From Ruminococcaceae bacterium UBA1772 (lineage in GTDB: Bacteria > Bacillota > Clostridia > Oscillospirales > Acutalibacteraceae), in NCBI GenBank assembly GCA_002314645.1, contig DCGS01000043.1:1-46056 (forward strand): DNA of 46,056 bases. The letters are read 5' to 3'. Positions within the stretch are counted from its first letter, which is position 1, and each line of letters begins with the position of its first letter. The notes under the pieces were generated by a model that was not told where the DNA came from, made no database searches, and worked only from the letters and a program-made list of their open reading frames with translations. Below are positions 16,884-25,204 of the stretch, piece by piece. Position numbers and translations under genes: made by a program.

Positions 16884-17510
16884 CTACGCCTTTACATACT
16901 CTGTTCCTATTATATCAGCGAAACCTTTACCCAAACTTAAATTTGTCAAATCTTCGGTAAATTTTTCATAATTTGGAACAGGTATTAAAAACGAAAGTTT
17001 AACGTCATCTTCAAAAACTTGATCCTTTATTTTTCCACCATGATCTGAAATTAATGAAGGTATTTTTCCGTAAAGAGTGTAGTCACAAGACATACTACAT
17101 AAATTACAAAGTTCCATAGTTATAACGCCACCTGCATTTACCGCAAGTGATGCAGCGTGGGAATAGGCTCTAACAAGCCCTCCACCGCCAAGGAGAATTC
17201 CTCCAAAGTATCTAGTTACAACGACGCAGCAGTCGCATACACCAGCCTTCTGAAGGACATCTAAAACGGGCACGCCAGCGGTTCCCTGTGGCTCACCGTC
17301 GTCTGAATAGCGTTTAATTTGGCCATCCCTTAAAATATATGCATATACATTGTGCTTAGCATCCCAATGCTTTGCCTTTATTTCATTGACGAAACTTACT
17401 GCTTCCTCGTTTGTCTTAACAGGCTTAATGTAGCCTATAAACTCAGAACGCTTTTCAACAAACGAGTCAGATGTTTCGTTTTCAATAGTCAAGTATGACA
17501 TTTCGGCCAA
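16884..17510 (-). CDS. yigZ: YigZ/IMPACT family protein
   Basis: About 209 residues. It contains FVEKRSEFIGYIKPVKTNEEA, AYILRDGQIKRYSDDGEPQGTAG and VVVTRYFGGILLGGGGLVRAY, the hallmark UPF0029 motifs, plus a C-terminal ferredoxin-like domain. Members are related to the eukaryotic translation regulator IMPACT; the bacterial role is uncertain. Start choice: a TTG at 17510 has GGGGGTG five bases upstream, while the ATG at 17501 (MSYLTIENE) matches the family start better but is far from that site. The earlier in-frame codon at 17558 would include the rpmE terminator and is rejected. Confidence 0.9.
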   Translation of the reverse strand: MAEMSYLTIENETSDSFVEKRSEFIGYIKPVKTNEEAVSFVNEIKAKHWDAKHNVYAYILRDGQIKRYSDDGEPQGTAGVPVLDVLQKAGVCDCCVVVTRYFGGILLGGGGLVRAYSHAASLAVNAGGVITMELCNLCSMSCDYTLYGKIPSLISDHGGKIKDQVFEDDVKLSFLIPVPNYEKFTEDLTNLSLGKGFADIIGTEYVKA

Positions 17511-17523
17511 ATTAACACCCCCT

Positions 17524-17557
17524 AAATTAAAATGGCGGTACAAAAAATGTACCGCCA
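17524..17557 (-). terminator. Terminator after rpmE
   Basis: Minus-strand hairpin TGGCGGTAC / GTACCGCCA (17533-17557) with a U-rich 7-base loop, followed by TTTTAATTT. It lies 10 bases after the rpmE stop and before yigZ, so some read-through into yigZ is likely. Confidence 0.75.
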
Positions 17558-17567
17558 AACATTAGAC

Positions 17568-17777
17568 TTATTTCTGCTGAGCTTTTTCAAAACGCTTATT
17601 AAATCTATCAACACGTCCACCGGTGTCAACAAGCTTCTGCTTACCGGTAAAGAATGGATGACAGTTTGAGCAAATATCAACACGAAGTCCTTCTTTTGTT
17701 GATGCTGTTTCAATTGTAGCACCACATGCACACTTTACTGTTGTTGGTGCATAGTTTGGGTGGATTCCCTCTTTCAT
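17568..17777 (-). CDS. rpmE: 50S ribosomal protein L31, zinc-binding type
   Basis: 69 residues, MKEGIHPNYAPTTVKCACG through CSNCHPFFTGKQKLVDTGG, the standard L31 sequence. Cysteines 16, 18, 36 and 39 make it the C+ (zinc-binding) type. Zinc-containing L31 can serve as a zinc store and is often replaced by a cysteine-free paralogue under zinc limitation. The ATG at 17777 has AGGTGA upstream. It has its own promoter and a roughly 50-base leader. Confidence 0.96.
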   Translation of the reverse strand: MKEGIHPNYAPTTVKCACGATIETASTKEGLRVDICSNCHPFFTGKQKLVDTGGRVDRFNKRFEKAQQK

Positions 17778-17831
17778 TCTTTTCACCTCGCATCTGAAAC
17801 TGGACATAGCGTCCGCATAAGTTACTAAAGC

Positions 17832-17860
17832 ATTTTATCATACACTTATGGAAAATGCAA
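17832..17860 (-). promoter_or_regulatory. Promoter of rpmE
   Basis: Minus strand TTGCAT (17855-17860), 17-base spacer, TAAAAT (17832-17837). The transcript begins near 17825. The short leader contains GGAC-GCTAT-GTCC, a small hairpin that could be part of an r-protein leader, though this is not demonstrated. Confidence 0.78.
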
Positions 17861-17890
17861 TAACAAATTTTTGTATTTTTTTACATTATA

Positions 17891-17919
17891 AAGTCCCGTG
17901 AAATTCATTCACGGGACTT
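17891..17919 (-). terminator. Perfect hairpin after ftsZ (terminator-like, no U tract)
   Basis: AAGTCCCGTGAA / TTCACGGGACTT, a perfect 12-bp stem with a 5-base loop, 20 bases past the ftsZ stop. On the minus strand it is followed by TATAATG rather than U residues, so it may stabilise or process the 3' end rather than act as a classical terminator. Confidence 0.6.
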
Positions 17920-17938
17920 GTGTTTATTTAGTTAAAAA

Positions 17939-19111
17939 TTAGCCTCTGCTTGAGAAGATATCATCAATAGCGTCGAAGTAGCTATCATCATCCATACCGA
18001 AACCAATTCCACTTGACTGAGAGTCAGATTCTGGCTGGTCAAAGCCCATGAAGTCTGAAGAATCAGCTGAGTTAGAAATGATGTCAATCATGTCTGGACC
18101 GTTGTCTTCTTCTGCTGTTTCAAAGCGTCTTGGATCTACACGCTTAACAGCGCCTTCTGTTCCAAAGCCTGTAGCAATAACAGTAATAACCATTTCATCC
18201 TGAAGAGTATCATCAAATGCAACACCCCAAATAACGTTTGCATCTGGATGAGCTGCGTTAGAAATGATTTCTGCTGCCTGCTCAACTTCATCAAGTCCAA
18301 TATCAGGTGAAGATGTAAAGTTGATGATTACACCGTGAGCACCGTCAATTGTTGTCTCAAGAAGTGGGCTTGAAATTGCAGCGTTAGCAGCCATTTCTGC
18401 CTTATCCTTACCCTGAGCACGGCCAACGCCCATGTGAGCATGACCAGCGTCTCTCATGATTGCTGAAACGTCAGCAAAGTCAAGGTTGATGAAACCAGCT
18501 GTCTTAATGAGTTCAGAAATACTCTTTACGCCCTGACGAAGAACATCGTCTGCAGCGTCAAATGCATTAGCAAGAGTAATCTTCTCATTTGAGAAGAACT
18601 TAAGACGTTCATTTGGAATTACAACAAGGCTGTCTACGTTTGCAGCAAGCTCTTTAATACCCTGCTCAGCCTGTTCCATTCTATGATTACCTTCAAAGCT
18701 GAAAGGCTTTGTTACAATACCAACTGTAAGGATACCCATTTCCTTAGCAATGCCAGCAATGATTGGAGCAGCACCTGTACCAGTTCCGCCTCCCATACCA
18801 GCTGTAATGAATACCATGTCAGTACCCTTAAGAGCATCAACAATAATGTCCTTGCTCTCTTCTGCAGCTCTCTGGCCAATTTCTGGACGAGCACCAGCGC
18901 CCTGTCCCTTTGTTACTTTCTCACCGATTTGAATCTTGTGAGTTGCCTGTGAATGTAAGAGAACGTGCTTATCTGTATTAACAGAGATAAACTCTACTCC
19001 CTTAATTTCAGAACGGATCATACGGTTAACAGCGTTTCCGCCGCCGCCACCGACACCGATTACTTTAATCTGAACAACGCTTTCAAAATCTGCGGCCATT
19101 TCAAAACCCAT
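17939..19111 (-). CDS. ftsZ: Cell division protein FtsZ
   Basis: 390 residues. The tubulin-like GTPase domain begins KVIGVGGGGGNAVNRMI, and the signature GMGGGTGTGAAP binds GTP. The T7-loop region NLDFADVSAIMRDAGHAHMG is intact. FtsZ polymerises into the division ring. The start is the ATG at 19111, with GGAGGG six bases upstream. An acidic Ser/Asp-rich linker of about 50 residues follows the core, and the last residues are YFDAIDDIFSSRG, which does not carry the usual IPxFLR-type C-terminal peptide. No ftsA neighbour is present. It has its own promoter and lies after ftsQ. Confidence 0.98.
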   Translation of the reverse strand: MGFEMAADFESVVQIKVIGVGGGGGNAVNRMIRSEIKGVEFISVNTDKHVLLHSQATHKIQIGEKVTKGQGAGARPEIGQRAAEESKDIIVDALKGTDMVFITAGMGGGTGTGAAPIIAGIAKEMGILTVGIVTKPFSFEGNHRMEQAEQGIKELAANVDSLVVIPNERLKFFSNEKITLANAFDAADDVLRQGVKSISELIKTAGFINLDFADVSAIMRDAGHAHMGVGRAQGKDKAEMAANAAISSPLLETTIDGAHGVIINFTSSPDIGLDEVEQAAEIISNAAHPDANVIWGVAFDDTLQDEMVITVIATGFGTEGAVKRVDPRRFETAEEDNGPDMIDIISNSADSSDFMGFDQPESDSQSSGIGFGMDDDSYFDAIDDIFSSRG

Positions 19112-19182
19112 TTGGCACCCTCCTAAATTATATACATCCATTAAGATATTATTTCATATTAAAAGATAAATAAATACACTTT

Positions 19183-19211
19183 ATAGTATCACGTTAAAAT
19201 ACAAAATTCAA
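19183..19211 (-). promoter_or_regulatory. Promoter of ftsZ
   Basis: Minus strand TTGAAT (19206-19211), 17-base spacer, TACTAT (19183-19188), in the 122-base gap between ftsQ and ftsZ. It would allow ftsZ to be expressed separately from the upstream cell-wall genes. Confidence 0.7.
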
Positions 19212-19233
19212 CCTTTTTATTATATATAAGTAA

Positions 19234-20427
19234 TTAATTACTTGATTTTGTTGTTCCAGCACTCTGTGTGCTTGAAACTGGTTTAGTTGTAGAGCCTGAA
19301 TTTGACTCTTCCTTCTTTGTTGTTTCGGAAGTATTCTCTGTAGTTGAAGGCTTAGTTGTTTTTGGTTTTGTAGTCTCCTGCAATGGAGAGAAATAAGCCT
19401 TTTTATCCAAAGTCAAATCAATAGTGCCCTCCTGGTAAGGGCTGATTTCATCCTGACTCTTAAGTACATTTTTACAGAGCTTAATTTTATTTTCAAGATT
19501 TGAAACAGAACCAACAATAATATTTATTCTGTCCTGATATTTCATTGTTATTTTAACTGTATCAGTCAAATTAAGTTCTGTAATGCCTTTGATTCCGTTA
19601 TCTACAAGGCAATTCATTATCTGCTCATAAAGGGCAAAAACCTTTTCATTTTTTGCCTCAATTATTTTTCCAGGTACTGCGGAATTTACTACTACGCCTT
19701 TGAGAATGATAATTTTTTCATCGCCCAAAACGTACTGAGGTCTTGTTGTTTCAGCCTTCTTTGTAGTCTCTGGTTTAGTAGTACTTTCAGCAGGTTTTGT
19801 TGTACCTTCAGTAGGCTTTGTAGTGTTCTCAGCTGGTTTTGCCTCAGCCTTTGTAGTTTCTTCTTCCTTCTTTGTGGTTTCCTTTTCACCACCGACTTTT
19901 GCACCGTTCTTATACACTTCAGAAAGCTTCTTAACTGTTCCTAAAACCTTGCCATCTTCGTTAATAAGAACATATTCACCATTGTATTCAACAGCACATT
20001 TAATAGAAGTGTCTGTAACCTTTATTACAAGTTTGTCTGGGAACTTATTGGAAAGTTCAATTGTTCCAGCAAAAGGAAGCTTTTCAGAAATATTCTTTCT
20101 TACTTTGTCCTTATCCATAAGAATAAGATTTTCTCCTGTGGAAACACCAGAAGCAGTAATAATTTCAGATTCTGTGTATATGCTGCTTCCCTCAACCATG
20201 ACCTTCTTCACGTTGAAGAACACAGTAAGTGAAAGAGCAACGCCAACAGCAATAACAACCGCACAAAGGGTAAAGTAAAAGATAGTTCTTCTCCTTCTTT
20301 GCTGTCTCTGTCTTTCTGCTCTATGTTCGCGTCTCAGTTCCTCGTTAGACTTTTGAGAGCCATTACCTGCTTGTGGTCGTTTTGGCTTTGTCTGTGAAGC
20401 CTTTTTTTGAGGTCTCTTTTCGGCCAT
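19234..20427 (-). CDS. ftsQ: Cell division protein FtsQ/DivIB
   Basis: About 397 residues. A basic N-terminal tail (1-48) is followed by one membrane helix (about 49-70), a POTRA domain beginning FFNVKKVMVEGSSIYTESEI, and a beta domain with VEYNGEYVLINEDGKVLG. A roughly 48-residue Thr/Lys/Glu/Pro-rich insertion (nt 19738-19881, repeated TTKP/TTKK) splits the beta region, and a second Thr/Ser/Lys-rich tail ends the protein (nt 19237-19377). DivIB bridges FtsL and the septal synthase complex outside the membrane. The ATG at 20427 with GGAGGAAA upstream is preferred over one two codons earlier. Confidence 0.92.
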   Translation of the reverse strand: MAEKRPQKKASQTKPKRPQAGNGSQKSNEELRREHRAERQRQQRRRRTIFYFTLCAVVIAVGVALSLTVFFNVKKVMVEGSSIYTESEIITASGVSTGENLILMDKDKVRKNISEKLPFAGTIELSNKFPDKLVIKVTDTSIKCAVEYNGEYVLINEDGKVLGTVKKLSEVYKNGAKVGGEKETTKKEEETTKAEAKPAENTTKPTEGTTKPAESTTKPETTKKAETTRPQYVLGDEKIIILKGVVVNSAVPGKIIEAKNEKVFALYEQIMNCLVDNGIKGITELNLTDTVKITMKYQDRINIIVGSVSNLENKIKLCKNVLKSQDEISPYQEGTIDLTLDKKAYFSPLQETTKPKTTKPSTTENTSETTKKEESNSGSTTKPVSSTQSAGTTKSSN

Positions 20428-20443
20428 ATACATTTCCTCCGAA

Positions 20444-21697
20444 TTATTTTCTTCTTACGTCTGCACCAATGCTTGTTAGCACAGATTCTATTTTTTCATA
20501 TCCTCTATCTATATGAGTAATACCAGTTATTTCTGAAGTACCATCAGCAGCAAGTGCAGCTATTATAAGGGCAGCACCACCGCGAAGATCTGGGGCTGAA
20601 ACAGTTGCAGGATGTAAGCGATTCACGCCCTCTACCACAGCCATTCTTCCCTCTACTTTTATGTTTGCACCGAAGCGAATTAGCTCCGGCACGTGTTTAA
20701 ATCTACATTCAAAAATGTTTTCCGTAAACAGGCTCGTGCCGTTCGCAATTGTTGTTACTGCCATTATTGGGGCCTGTGCGTCTGTAGGAAAACCAGGATA
20801 AGGCATTGTAACAATATGTTTCAGTCTATTTAAGACATCTTTAGATTTTAAAGAAATCCACGACTCGCCTACGCTTACCTTGCATCCCATTTCAAGAAAA
20901 ACAGGAATTATTGGTCGCATATGAGAAGGGACTATATTTGTAATTTCAATTTCTCCGCCAGTTATTGTAGCCGCGGACAAAAGAGTAGATGCAACAATTC
21001 TGTCTGGAATTATAGAGTATTCCGTTCCATGAAGTCCTTCTACGCCTTCAATTACAATGGTGCCTTCACCAGCACCTTTTATTCTAGCACCACAGGAATT
21101 TAGAAAGTCAGCAAGATCTGAAATTTCAGGCTCCCTTGCACAATTCTCTAAAACAGTTGTGCCCTTTGAAACGCAGGCGGCAAGTATTGCATTTTCCGTT
21201 GCCCCAACTGATGGGAACTGAAAAACAAAGTTGCAGGACTTAAGTCCGTCTTTTACAGAAGCCGTTATTCTTCCGTTATCATTTGCAATATTGACGCCAA
21301 GTGCTTCCATTACTTTAACATGTAAATCAATAGGCCTTAGGCCTATTTCACACCCACCAGGAGCAGAAAACTCAGCAAGTCCCATTCTTCCAATAAGCGC
21401 ACCTAAAAAGACAATTGAAGAGCGCATTTCTCTCATTAAGTCATCTGGTATTGAATAGTTATTCACGCCACTGGAATCCACTATAAGTGTATCCTCTTGC
21501 CACAAAGCTTTGCAGCCAAGTTTTTCAAGTATTTTTATGGCCGCATACACATCGGACAGCCTTGGACAATTATGTAGAACAACCTTGCTATTTGTTAAAA
21601 CACAAGCCGACAAAATGGGAAGTGCACCATTTTTTGAACCTTGAGCACTTATTTTTCCACTTATTTTCCTTTGTCCATTTACAATGAATTTTTCCAC
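20444..21697 (-). CDS. murA: UDP-N-acetylglucosamine 1-carboxyvinyltransferase
   Basis: 417 residues, EPSP-synthase superfamily, normal length. Landmarks: SAQGSKNGALPILSA at the N-terminus (catalytic Lys-Asn), the flexible loop PGGCEIGLRPIDLH carrying the active-site cysteine (fosfomycin target), ENCAREPEISDLADF, and GFPTDAQAPIMAV. It transfers enolpyruvate from PEP to UDP-GlcNAc, the first committed step of peptidoglycan synthesis. GTG start at 21697 with AGAGGTG upstream. It lies between murG and ftsQ, the position murB occupies in Bacillus. Confidence 0.96.
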   Translation of the reverse strand: MEKFIVNGQRKISGKISAQGSKNGALPILSACVLTNSKVVLHNCPRLSDVYAAIKILEKLGCKALWQEDTLIVDSSGVNNYSIPDDLMREMRSSIVFLGALIGRMGLAEFSAPGGCEIGLRPIDLHVKVMEALGVNIANDNGRITASVKDGLKSCNFVFQFPSVGATENAILAACVSKGTTVLENCAREPEISDLADFLNSCGARIKGAGEGTIVIEGVEGLHGTEYSIIPDRIVASTLLSAATITGGEIEITNIVPSHMRPIIPVFLEMGCKVSVGESWISLKSKDVLNRLKHIVTMPYPGFPTDAQAPIMAVTTIANGTSLFTENIFECRFKHVPELIRFGANIKVEGRMAVVEGVNRLHPATVSAPDLRGGAALIIAALAADGTSEITGITHIDRGYEKIESVLTSIGADVRRK

Positions 21698-21766
21698 CTC
21701 GGCACACCTCTTTTATATTAGTCGTGCCATTATATGCATTTTCTGCACATTTGGTGAGATATTCAT

Positions 21767-22888
21767 TTATTTTATGAGCTTTAGAATGTTTTCAACAATC
21801 ATATCAGTGGCATTAAGAATTGCCATTTCTTTTACGTTGTCGCCTATTTCGCGAAGCCTGTTTTTATCTTTAAGAAGCTTGTTTACTTCCTCAGTTAAAA
21901 CCTCAGGAGTTAAATCCTTTTCCTCAATAATAACCGCTGCATCGTTGTTTACAAGTTCCATTGCATTGTAGTACTGATGGTTCTCTGCAACATTTGGAGA
22001 AGGAATTAAAATTGAAGCCTTGCCAAGTGCACGTATTTCATAGAGCGATGTAGCTCCTGAACGACAGATAATCAAATCTGCAGCCGGCATGCAAATGTGC
22101 ATGTCGTTTATATACTCACGAACCTCAATGTCACTTCTATTATTCAAGTCAACACCAAGTTCCTCAAGCTTTTCTGGAACCCAAAGTCCATACTGTCCCA
22201 TTGCATGGAGAAAGTAACAATCATGGTCATCCTTCTTGTTTGCAATGAGTCCGCAAACGGCCTCATTTATTGCATTTGCGCCAAGACTTCCGCCCATTGA
22301 AAGAATTAGTGGTTTGTCGTCTGGCACACCAAGTTCGGCCCTTGCAATATCTCTATTTGAAAGAATGAGTTCGTCTCTAACAGGAAGACCTGTTACAACC
22401 ATTTCACTCTTTGTTGACATTCTTTCCTTTGCATCTTCAGATGTAAGCATTACAACATCAGCAATTTTTGCAAGTGCCTTATTTGTTACACCTGGGAATG
22501 CATTTTGTTCGTGAATGGCAATGGGAATATGTAGCTTATGGGCCGCCCTCAAAACAGGCCCGCTAACATATCCACCAAAGCCTATCACCACATCCGGATT
22601 AAACTCTTTTATGATTTTTTCAGCCTCTCTTGAAGCCGACATAATGAGTTTAACCGTATGGAGATTCCTCCCCAAATTCTTTAAAGGATTTCCTCTGTAG
22701 AAACCTGTAATTTCAATAGTTTTAAAATCAAATCCTGCAGCTGGAACAAGACGAGCCTCCATCCTGTTTGCTGTACCAACAAAAAGGATTTCTGCGTCAT
22801 TGCCATATTCTTTTTTTATTCTTCCAGCAACAGCAAGTGCTGGATTAATGTGGCCACCTGTGCCACCAGTTGCAAAGAGTAATTTCAT
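21767..22888 (-). CDS. murG: Undecaprenyl-PP-MurNAc-pentapeptide UDP-GlcNAc transferase
   Basis: 373 residues, a GT-B fold. The N-terminal glycine-rich loop FATGGTGGHINPALAVA and the C-terminal acceptor-site stretch ICRSGATSLYEIRALGKASI with IPSPNVAENHQYYNA are diagnostic. It adds GlcNAc to lipid I to make lipid II at the inner face of the membrane. It starts one base after the ftsW stop, so the two are coupled. Confidence 0.97.
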   Translation of the reverse strand: MKLLFATGGTGGHINPALAVAGRIKKEYGNDAEILFVGTANRMEARLVPAAGFDFKTIEITGFYRGNPLKNLGRNLHTVKLIMSASREAEKIIKEFNPDVVIGFGGYVSGPVLRAAHKLHIPIAIHEQNAFPGVTNKALAKIADVVMLTSEDAKERMSTKSEMVVTGLPVRDELILSNRDIARAELGVPDDKPLILSMGGSLGANAINEAVCGLIANKKDDHDCYFLHAMGQYGLWVPEKLEELGVDLNNRSDIEVREYINDMHICMPAADLIICRSGATSLYEIRALGKASILIPSPNVAENHQYYNAMELVNNDAAVIIEEKDLTPEVLTEEVNKLLKDKNRLREIGDNVKEMAILNATDMIVENILKLIK

Positions 22889-22889
22889 A

Positions 22890-24131
22890 TTAAACCTTCT
22901 TTATCTTTGAATATCTGGAAACCGAAAGTACCATACCCATTTCACCAAGCAGCATCAGAAGACTGGTACCACCATAGCTGAAGAATGGAAGACTAATACC
23001 AGTGTTTGGTAAAACGTCAGTAACAACGCCAATGTTAAGGGCTGCCTGAAGTCCAATCTGTAAAACAATTCCCATTGAAAGAAGCGCACCAAACTTGTCT
23101 TTTGCATGGAGACCAATTACAAAGCCTCTCCAAACAAGAAGAATAAAGCAAATAATAATTAAGAATGCACCAATGAATCCAAGCTCTTCACAAACAATTG
23201 AGAAAATGAAATCGTTTTGTGGCTCAGATACATAGAGTTGTTTCTGCTTTGAATTTCCAAGGCCTACGCCAAAGAATCCACCAGAACCAATTGCATAAAG
23301 TGCGTTGTTTGTCTGCCATCTTGCACCAAGTGGATCATAGTCCTTGTCAAGCCAAGCAGCAATACGAGGCTGAGCATGTGCTGGCAAAATGTCAGGTTTT
23401 ACAACAACTAAAAGCACAGCAGCCACGCCAAGTGCAGCAACAACAATAAACGCCTTTGAGTTGAAGCCTGCAAGCCAAAGCATCATAACGCCAAGTGCAA
23501 GAACAAGGAGTGTACCAGAAACGTGGTTTTCCTTGTAAATAAGGGCACAAGTCAAAAGAATAATAATTGCATATTCTAAAAGACAAAGTGTTTTTGTGTA
23601 AATCTTTATACGTCCAGGACGTCTGTTAAATCCTTCTGCAAAAGCAGCATTTGAAAGTTCGTTTGTGTTGATTGCTCTGTAGTTCTTATCTATATCCCAA
23701 GCAAGGAAGAGAATTACAGCAAGCTTAGAAATTTCTGATGGCTGGAATGTACCAAGACCAGGAACAGTAATCCATCTGTGGAACTGTTCAAATCCCGGAG
23801 GTGGTGAAACAAAAAGAACCAAAACTAAAAGAACAAATGAAAGTGCAAGCACTGGAATTGCAGCAACTTTAAAGTACTGATAGTTAATCTTTGAAACCAC
23901 AAACATTGCGACCACGCCAAGGACTGCAAAGAAGAGCTGTCTTTTGAAGTAGAAAAGACTGTTTCCATTAAAGTTGTAATAGCAATATGTGTAACTAGAA
24001 GAGAAAAGCATAATAAGACCCACTGTTAAGAGGATCAGCACTATCATGAGAAAGAATACATCTATTCCGCCTTCGCCGAACAGTACGTTTCTACGCCTTT
24101 TTCTTTTTATTGTCTGTCCATTCTTTGCCAT
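22890..24131 (-). CDS. ftsW: SEDS peptidoglycan polymerase FtsW
   Basis: 413 residues with about ten hydrophobic segments and a basic N-terminus. SEDS-family signatures are visible: LIYKENHVSGTLLVLALG, IGSGGFFGVGLGNSKQK, and LPFFSYGGTSLL close to the C-terminus. SEDS proteins polymerise lipid II with a cognate class B PBP, here probably the one at 26651-28870. Position between mraY and murG fits FtsW/SpoVE. Whether it acts in vegetative division, sporulation or both cannot be read. Confidence 0.94.
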   Translation of the reverse strand: MAKNGQTIKRKRRRNVLFGEGGIDVFFLMIVLILLTVGLIMLFSSSYTYCYYNFNGNSLFYFKRQLFFAVLGVVAMFVVSKINYQYFKVAAIPVLALSFVLLVLVLFVSPPPGFEQFHRWITVPGLGTFQPSEISKLAVILFLAWDIDKNYRAINTNELSNAAFAEGFNRRPGRIKIYTKTLCLLEYAIIILLTCALIYKENHVSGTLLVLALGVMMLWLAGFNSKAFIVVAALGVAAVLLVVVKPDILPAHAQPRIAAWLDKDYDPLGARWQTNNALYAIGSGGFFGVGLGNSKQKQLYVSEPQNDFIFSIVCEELGFIGAFLIIICFILLVWRGFVIGLHAKDKFGALLSMGIVLQIGLQAALNIGVVTDVLPNTGISLPFFSYGGTSLLMLLGEMGMVLSVSRYSKIKKV

Positions 24132-24141
24132 GAAAATTCAC

Positions 24142-25203
24142 TCACATTCCACAGTAAACTAATACGCAACCAAGTACGCCGCCAATGAGGTTTACAAGAG
24201 AAAATACAACTACAATTTTAACCTCTGACCATCCGCATTTCTCAAAGTGATGATGAATAGGAGCCATTTTAAAGAGTCTCTTTCCTGTTGCGTTAGGGTC
24301 AGTCTTTCTTGCAATTTTCTTTGTAATTTTGAAGTATACAATCTGAATTACATCAGAAAGACCTTCAATAACATATATTATGCCCGCAACAAGTAAAATA
24401 AGCGGACAATCTATTGCAAAAGCAAATGCTACAAGCATACCGCCAAGGAACATTGAACCTGTGTCGCCCATGAAGCACTTAGCAGGATGCCAGTTCCAAA
24501 TAAGGTAACCAGCGCACGCACCTGCAAGTGTACAAGCTGCAATTGAAACGCCCAAGCACTCACGAAGTGCTGCCATTACAGCAAAAGCACCTGCTGCTGT
24601 AATTGTTACAGATGAGCAAAGACCATCAATACCGTCTGTGAAGTTAACAGCGTTAACTGTTGCATAAATAACACAGAAAGCAAAAAGACCAAAAATAATT
24701 GGTGAGCCATATGAAACATTTCCAACAAAAGGAATGTACATAAACTGGTCTGAAGAAAGAGCAAGAGTAACAATGTAAGCAATGCTTATAAGCACCTGTG
24801 CAAGTGTCTTCTGAAGAATTGTAAGTCCTTCGTTTTGTTTCTTTGCAACCTTAATGTAGTCATCAAAGAAACCAATAACACCAAAGCCTAAAGCCATAAT
24901 AAGTCCAGCATAAAGCTTAACCTTTTCGGTGTCTGGAACAACTGATGTTCCACCAACAATGTCTCCACCAAGAAAGTGATCAATTACAACTATTAAAATA
25001 AATGTAACAAGAGAAGCAATGATGAACATAAAGCCACCCATTGTTGGAGTACCCTGCTTTTGTTTATGCCAATTTGGTCCAATATCCAAAATAGTCTGGC
25101 CAAATTTTAACTTGTGAAGCCATGGAACAATTACCACGCCAAGAGCAGCACTGAGTGCAAAACTGAGTATTAAAGCTATTACTATTGCAACAGTTGTATT
25201 CAT
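24142..25203 (-). CDS. mraY: Phospho-N-acetylmuramoyl-pentapeptide transferase
   Basis: 353 residues, ten-helix membrane enzyme. GTPTMGGFMFI, the Mg-binding acidic motif GFFDDYIKVAKKQNEGLT, NAVNFTDGIDGLC, and the histidine motif APIHHHFEKCGW are all present. It attaches phospho-MurNAc-pentapeptide to undecaprenyl phosphate, giving lipid I. It starts one base after the murF stop. Confidence 0.97.
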   Translation of the reverse strand: MNTTVAIVIALILSFALSAALGVVIVPWLHKLKFGQTILDIGPNWHKQKQGTPTMGGFMFIIASLVTFILIVVIDHFLGGDIVGGTSVVPDTEKVKLYAGLIMALGFGVIGFFDDYIKVAKKQNEGLTILQKTLAQVLISIAYIVTLALSSDQFMYIPFVGNVSYGSPIIFGLFAFCVIYATVNAVNFTDGIDGLCSSVTITAAGAFAVMAALRECLGVSIAACTLAGACAGYLIWNWHPAKCFMGDTGSMFLGGMLVAFAFAIDCPLILLVAGIIYVIEGLSDVIQIVYFKITKKIARKTDPNATGKRLFKMAPIHHHFEKCGWSEVKIVVVFSLVNLIGGVLGCVLVYCGM

Positions 25204-25204
25204 T

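Noticed and set aside
19228..19243. 16-bp perfect palindrome AAGTAATTAATTACTT at the ftsQ stop
   Set aside because: No loop, pure A/T core and partly coding. Likely chance in A/T-rich sequence.
21698..21766. TATAAT in the murG-murA gap as a murA promoter
   Set aside because: No -35 at a suitable distance and no proper extended -10.
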